Position numbers and translations under genes: made by a program. From NCBI GenBank assembly GCA_017646185.1, contig JAGCNA010000007.1:1-8164 (forward strand): DNA of 8,164 nt. The letters are read 5' to 3'. Each line of letters begins with the position of its first letter. Within the stretch, counting starts at the first letter, position 1. The stretch is from Clostridia bacterium. GTDB lineage: Bacteria; Bacillota; Clostridia; Oscillospirales; CAG-382. Under the pieces are notes generated by a model. It did no database searches and was not told the DNA's origin. It saw only the letters and a list, made by a program, of their open reading frames with translations. Of the stretch, positions 5,756 through 8,164 are shown in pieces.

Positions 5756-7318
5756 AAAGCAAACGAGTATAAGATATCAAGCGAAAAATTCGTTTTTTGT
5801 CCCGATAACGCAAATCTTCACGATCAGAAACTTGAGACAAAGCCCGTAACCTATATGCAGGATGCGCTTAACCGTTTTGCAAAAAACAAAGCGTCTATTG
5901 TTGCAACCTTCATTATAGCTATTCTTGTTCTTTTCGCAATTATTGCGCCTATCGCTTCTCCTTATCAGGTTAAGGATTCCGATAGTAACTATGCTTACGT
6001 TGTACCCAGAAACGAACTGTTTTATAATCTCGGCATAAAGTTCTGGGACGGCGGTACCCAGAAAACCGGTATCCCCAAGGCTACCTACGATCAGTATAGA
6101 GCTATCGAGTTAGAGCTCACAAAGATCGATCCTGACCGTAAAGTTATTATGACCGAGCCCGAAATAAGCAAGATCGTTTATATGGGCAAAGAAAAGGAAG
6201 AGTATTCCTTCCGTCTTGATACCTACAACGCAGTAGGTGTTAAGTGGGTTTCTCTTTCCACCGCAAGATACCAGCAGCTGCAGGAGTATCAGGACAGAAC
6301 AGGTATTCAGGTTTTGTATCCTATTACTGATGCTGCTCTTCGTCCTGAGGCTATACAGGATAAGTCCAACGGTAATATCTGGTACAAGACCAGACTGGGC
6401 GCAGGACAAAAAACCGAAATTGTTTACGATGCAGACGGTAACTTTATTCCCGTCTATATGGCGGATAACGGCACCGATATGTACACCAGTAAGATATACT
6501 GGGAAGGCGATCAAAAGCTTTATTCCTATGCCGAAAAGAAATCCGGCGACGAATGGTACGTGCGTGTAGACTACAGAGAGTACTATTCTTTCTATCATCA
6601 GGAAGTTTTGAAGGACAGAATTACACAGCCTTCTTTCCTGTTCGGTACCAACGACAGCGGTAAAGACATTTTTACCTGCCTTGCTTCCGGCGCAAGATTT
6701 TCCTTTATACTTTCAATAATCGTTGCCAGTGTTAACCTTTGTGTTGGTGCTATCTACGGTTCTATCGAAGGTTATTACGGCGGTAGGATTGATATAGTTA
6801 TGGAACGTTTTGTAGAAATACTTTCTTCCATTCCTTTTATGATCGTTATCGTACTCTTACGTTACCATCTTGATGCTTCTCACATGGTGATTTTGTTCAT
6901 TTCTTTCTTCTTGACAGGATGGACAGGTATGGCGGCAAGAACCCGTATGCAGTTCTACCGTTTCAAGAATCAGGAATACGTACTTGTTGCAAGAACTCTG
7001 GGTGCAAAAGACTCCCGTATAATGTTCAAGCACATTTTCCCCAATGCTATCGGTACTCTTATCACCGGTTCCGTATTGGTAATCCCCAGCGTAATCTTCT
7101 CTGAAACCAGCCTTACCTACCTTAACATTATTGACCTTAACGTTGGTAATATGACCAGTGTAGGTACTCTGCTTGCAAAGGGACAAAACTTCCTGTTTAC
7201 CTATCCTCATATGATTCTTTTCCCTGCGATCTTTATCAGCTTGTTGATGCTTTCCTTCAACCTGTTCGGTAACGGTCTGCGCGACGCATTTAACCCGTCC
7301 TTGAGAGGAACTGAATAA
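5753..7318 (+). CDS. oppC: ABC transporter permease, OppC/DppC type, with large extracytoplasmic insert
   Basis: This is the partner pore subunit of the importer. Residues 35-70 match the OppC N-terminal region: an amphipathic start, then a membrane helix (about 47-69) ending APIASPY. Normally only some 20-40 residues separate this from the H-P-F-G-T-D/G-R-D block; here that block (FLFGTNDSGKDIF, 295-307) appears only after about 220 extra residues (72-292). The insert is polar, rich in Y, D, K and E, lacks membrane helices, and by topology should face outside. After it come the standard helices (about 315-336, 355-369, 376-395, 432-452, 483-506), the EAA loop EYVLVARTLGAKDSRIMFKH (408-427), and the common end GNGLRDAFNPSLRG. 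At 521 residues it exceeds the usual ~300 by roughly the size of the insert. There is no frame break, so the insert is a genuine part of the gene. Confidence 0.92.
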   Translation: MKANEYKISSEKFVFCPDNANLHDQKLETKPVTYMQDALNRFAKNKASIVATFIIAILVLFAIIAPIASPYQVKDSDSNYAYVVPRNELFYNLGIKFWDGGTQKTGIPKATYDQYRAIELELTKIDPDRKVIMTEPEISKIVYMGKEKEEYSFRLDTYNAVGVKWVSLSTARYQQLQEYQDRTGIQVLYPITDAALRPEAIQDKSNGNIWYKTRLGAGQKTEIVYDADGNFIPVYMADNGTDMYTSKIYWEGDQKLYSYAEKKSGDEWYVRVDYREYYSFYHQEVLKDRITQPSFLFGTNDSGKDIFTCLASGARFSFILSIIVASVNLCVGAIYGSIEGYYGGRIDIVMERFVEILSSIPFMIVIVLLRYHLDASHMVILFISFFLTGWTGMAARTRMQFYRFKNQEYVLVARTLGAKDSRIMFKHIFPNAIGTLITGSVLVIPSVIFSETSLTYLNIIDLNVGNMTSVGTLLAKGQNFLFTYPHMILFPAIFISLLMLSFNLFGNGLRDAFNPSLRGTE

Positions 7319-7367
7319 TAGAACTTTTCATAATTACTATATAAAATTTAGTTAAAGAAAACTGATG

Positions 7368-7389
7368 AAAGGAATGGTTAATATTTATG
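7368..7389 (+). promoter_or_regulatory. Ribosome binding site and start of the ATPase gene
   Basis: AAAGGAA (7368-7374) lies 12 bases before the ATG at 7387. Earlier ATGs at 7365 and 7374 are out of frame with the ATPase, so 7387 is the start, followed directly by the usual KLEVKDLQISF. The 68-base gap from the permease C gene shows no terminator, so the gene belongs to the same operon. Confidence 0.7.
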
Positions 7390-8164
7390 GATAAGAAATT
7401 AGAAGTAAAAGATCTGCAAATATCATTCCGTACTCAAGGTGGAATTTTGAAAGCCGTTCGCAACATCTCCTTTGATCTTTACAAAGGCGAAACGTTGGCG
7501 ATCGTTGGCGAATCAGGCTCCGGTAAATCCGTTACAAGTAAAGCTGTAATCGGTATCCTTTCCGGTAACGCTATCGTCGAGGGCGGCGAAATTATATACG
7601 ACGGACAAGATTTACTTAAGATTTCCGAAGAAGACTTCCATAAACTTCGCGGCGATAAGATCGCCATGGTCTTCCAGGATACCTTATCCAGCCTTAACCC
7701 CATTATGCGTGTAGGTCAGCAGTTGACCGAAGCAATGATATTAAAGGCTAAATCCGGTAAAAAGAACGCAAAAACTGCGTTTAATACAATGCTTAAAACC
7801 TTAGGCGACAGCATCAACGCTGCAAACGCCGAAGCAGGTGTAAGTACTACGGCAGACGTTTCCGCAAAGCTTAAAAAGTTTGACGAATTCTGTGTTGCCG
7901 CTACCAAGATAGAGGGAGAGTTCAACGAAGCTTACGGTAATGCCGTTCAGCTTGACGTTGATCTCGAAACCGCTATTCTTATGATCCAGAGAAACAAGAA
8001 GCTTGATGTTGCCGCAGAGCTTAAAAAGCTTCGCAAGGTATTTGTTCAGTGCGCAAATCCTTACGTTATTCCCGAAGCAAAATCCGAAAAGATGGATGCG
8101 ATCATTGCTCAGGGCAAGAACGCTGACCGTGAAAACGCTATTGCTGTTTTAAAAGAGATCAGCG
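7387..8164 (+). CDS. oppD: ABC transporter ATP-binding protein, OppD/DppD type, with insertion after the Q-loop (partial)
   Basis: 259 complete codons are visible before the right edge. The protein is the cytoplasmic ATPase that drives uptake. The start LEVKDLQISFRTQGGILKAV is typical of OppD/DppD. Walker A is GESGSGKS (41-48), and the Q-loop region is MVFQDTLSSLNPIMRVGQQL (94-113), with glutamine at 97. In ordinary members the LSGGMRQR signature follows within about 50 residues of the Q-loop. Here, after LTEAM (113-117), the sequence becomes a lysine/alanine-rich, largely helical-looking stretch (about 119-259) with no signature, Walker B or H-loop reached by the window end. This is an in-frame insertion of at least 135 residues in the helical subdomain; the remaining motifs should lie beyond the window. 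The clear reading frame and codon use argue against a frameshift. An OppF-type second ATPase is expected downstream. Confidence 0.9.
   Translation, partial: MDKKLEVKDLQISFRTQGGILKAVRNISFDLYKGETLAIVGESGSGKSVTSKAVIGILSGNAIVEGGEIIYDGQDLLKISEEDFHKLRGDKIAMVFQDTLSSLNPIMRVGQQLTEAMILKAKSGKKNAKTAFNTMLKTLGDSINAANAEAGVSTTADVSAKLKKFDEFCVAATKIEGEFNEAYGNAVQLDVDLETAILMIQRNKKLDVAAELKKLRKVFVQCANPYVIPEAKSEKMDAIIAQGKNADRENAIAVLKEIS

Noticed and set aside
6110..7210. Minus-strand open frames opposite permease C (6110-6598 and 6857-7210)
   Set aside because: Both are codon-aligned shadows of the permease gene, with no convincing start site or domain.
7319..7386. Possible internal promoter (TATATAAAAT-like bases) between permease C and the ATPase
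   Set aside because: No matching -35 hexamer at suitable spacing, and AT-rich gaps give such -10 look-alikes easily.
7365..7394. A 9-codon overlapping open frame (MKGMVNIYG) ahead of the ATPase start
   Set aside because: It contains the ribosome binding site of the ATPase gene within its own first codons and has no binding site of its own; chance is enough.

Overview
The window looks like a chromosomal segment from a low-to-moderate GC Bacillota, most likely an anaerobic Clostridia-type bacterium. The reasons are consensus sigma-70/A promoters (TTGACA/TATAAT), strong AAAGGAG-type ribosome binding sites, short T-tailed hairpin terminators, lipoprotein signal peptides, a BspA-like secreted repeat protein and a DUF4855-type protein. 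This assignment is an inference from style. No rRNA, tRNA, CRISPR, transposase or phage gene is visible.

Left part, minus strand (1-697): the N-terminal 98 residues of a secreted BspA-type leucine-rich-repeat protein run off the left edge, with their own near-consensus promoter. Upstream of it is a very small lipoprotein gene with a clean ribosome binding site and terminator. Its reading frame looks broken by a 2-base slip: the out-of-frame continuation gives a protein-like tail that stops just before the terminator.

Middle (730-1872, plus strand): a monocistronic gene with its own promoter and a perfect-palindrome terminator encodes a 345-residue protein with the motifs of the DUF4855 family, probably a TIM-barrel, glycoside-hydrolase-like fold of unknown activity.

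Right part (1978-8164, plus strand): an Opp/Dpp-type (peptide/nickel/opine family) ABC importer operon in the order substrate-binding lipoprotein, permease B, permease C, ATPase D. The ATPase runs off the right edge. A TTGACA-17-TATTAT promoter and a leader of about 130 nt precede the binding-protein gene. A long GCAA-capped hairpin without a T-tract sits between the binding-protein gene and the permeases. The two permease genes abut exactly (TAA directly followed by ATG).

Three of the four transporter proteins are oversized for their family: the binding protein (823 aa), permease C (521 aa, with about 220 extra residues outside the membrane) and the ATPase (at least 135 extra residues inserted after the Q-loop). 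The binding protein would catch a peptide-like or other small solute at the cell surface, the B/C permease pair would form the channel, and the D ATPase, with an F subunit expected beyond the window, would power uptake. The substrate cannot be read from the sequence. The enlarged, probably co-evolved importer is the most unusual thing here; I do not see a clearly new kind of system.
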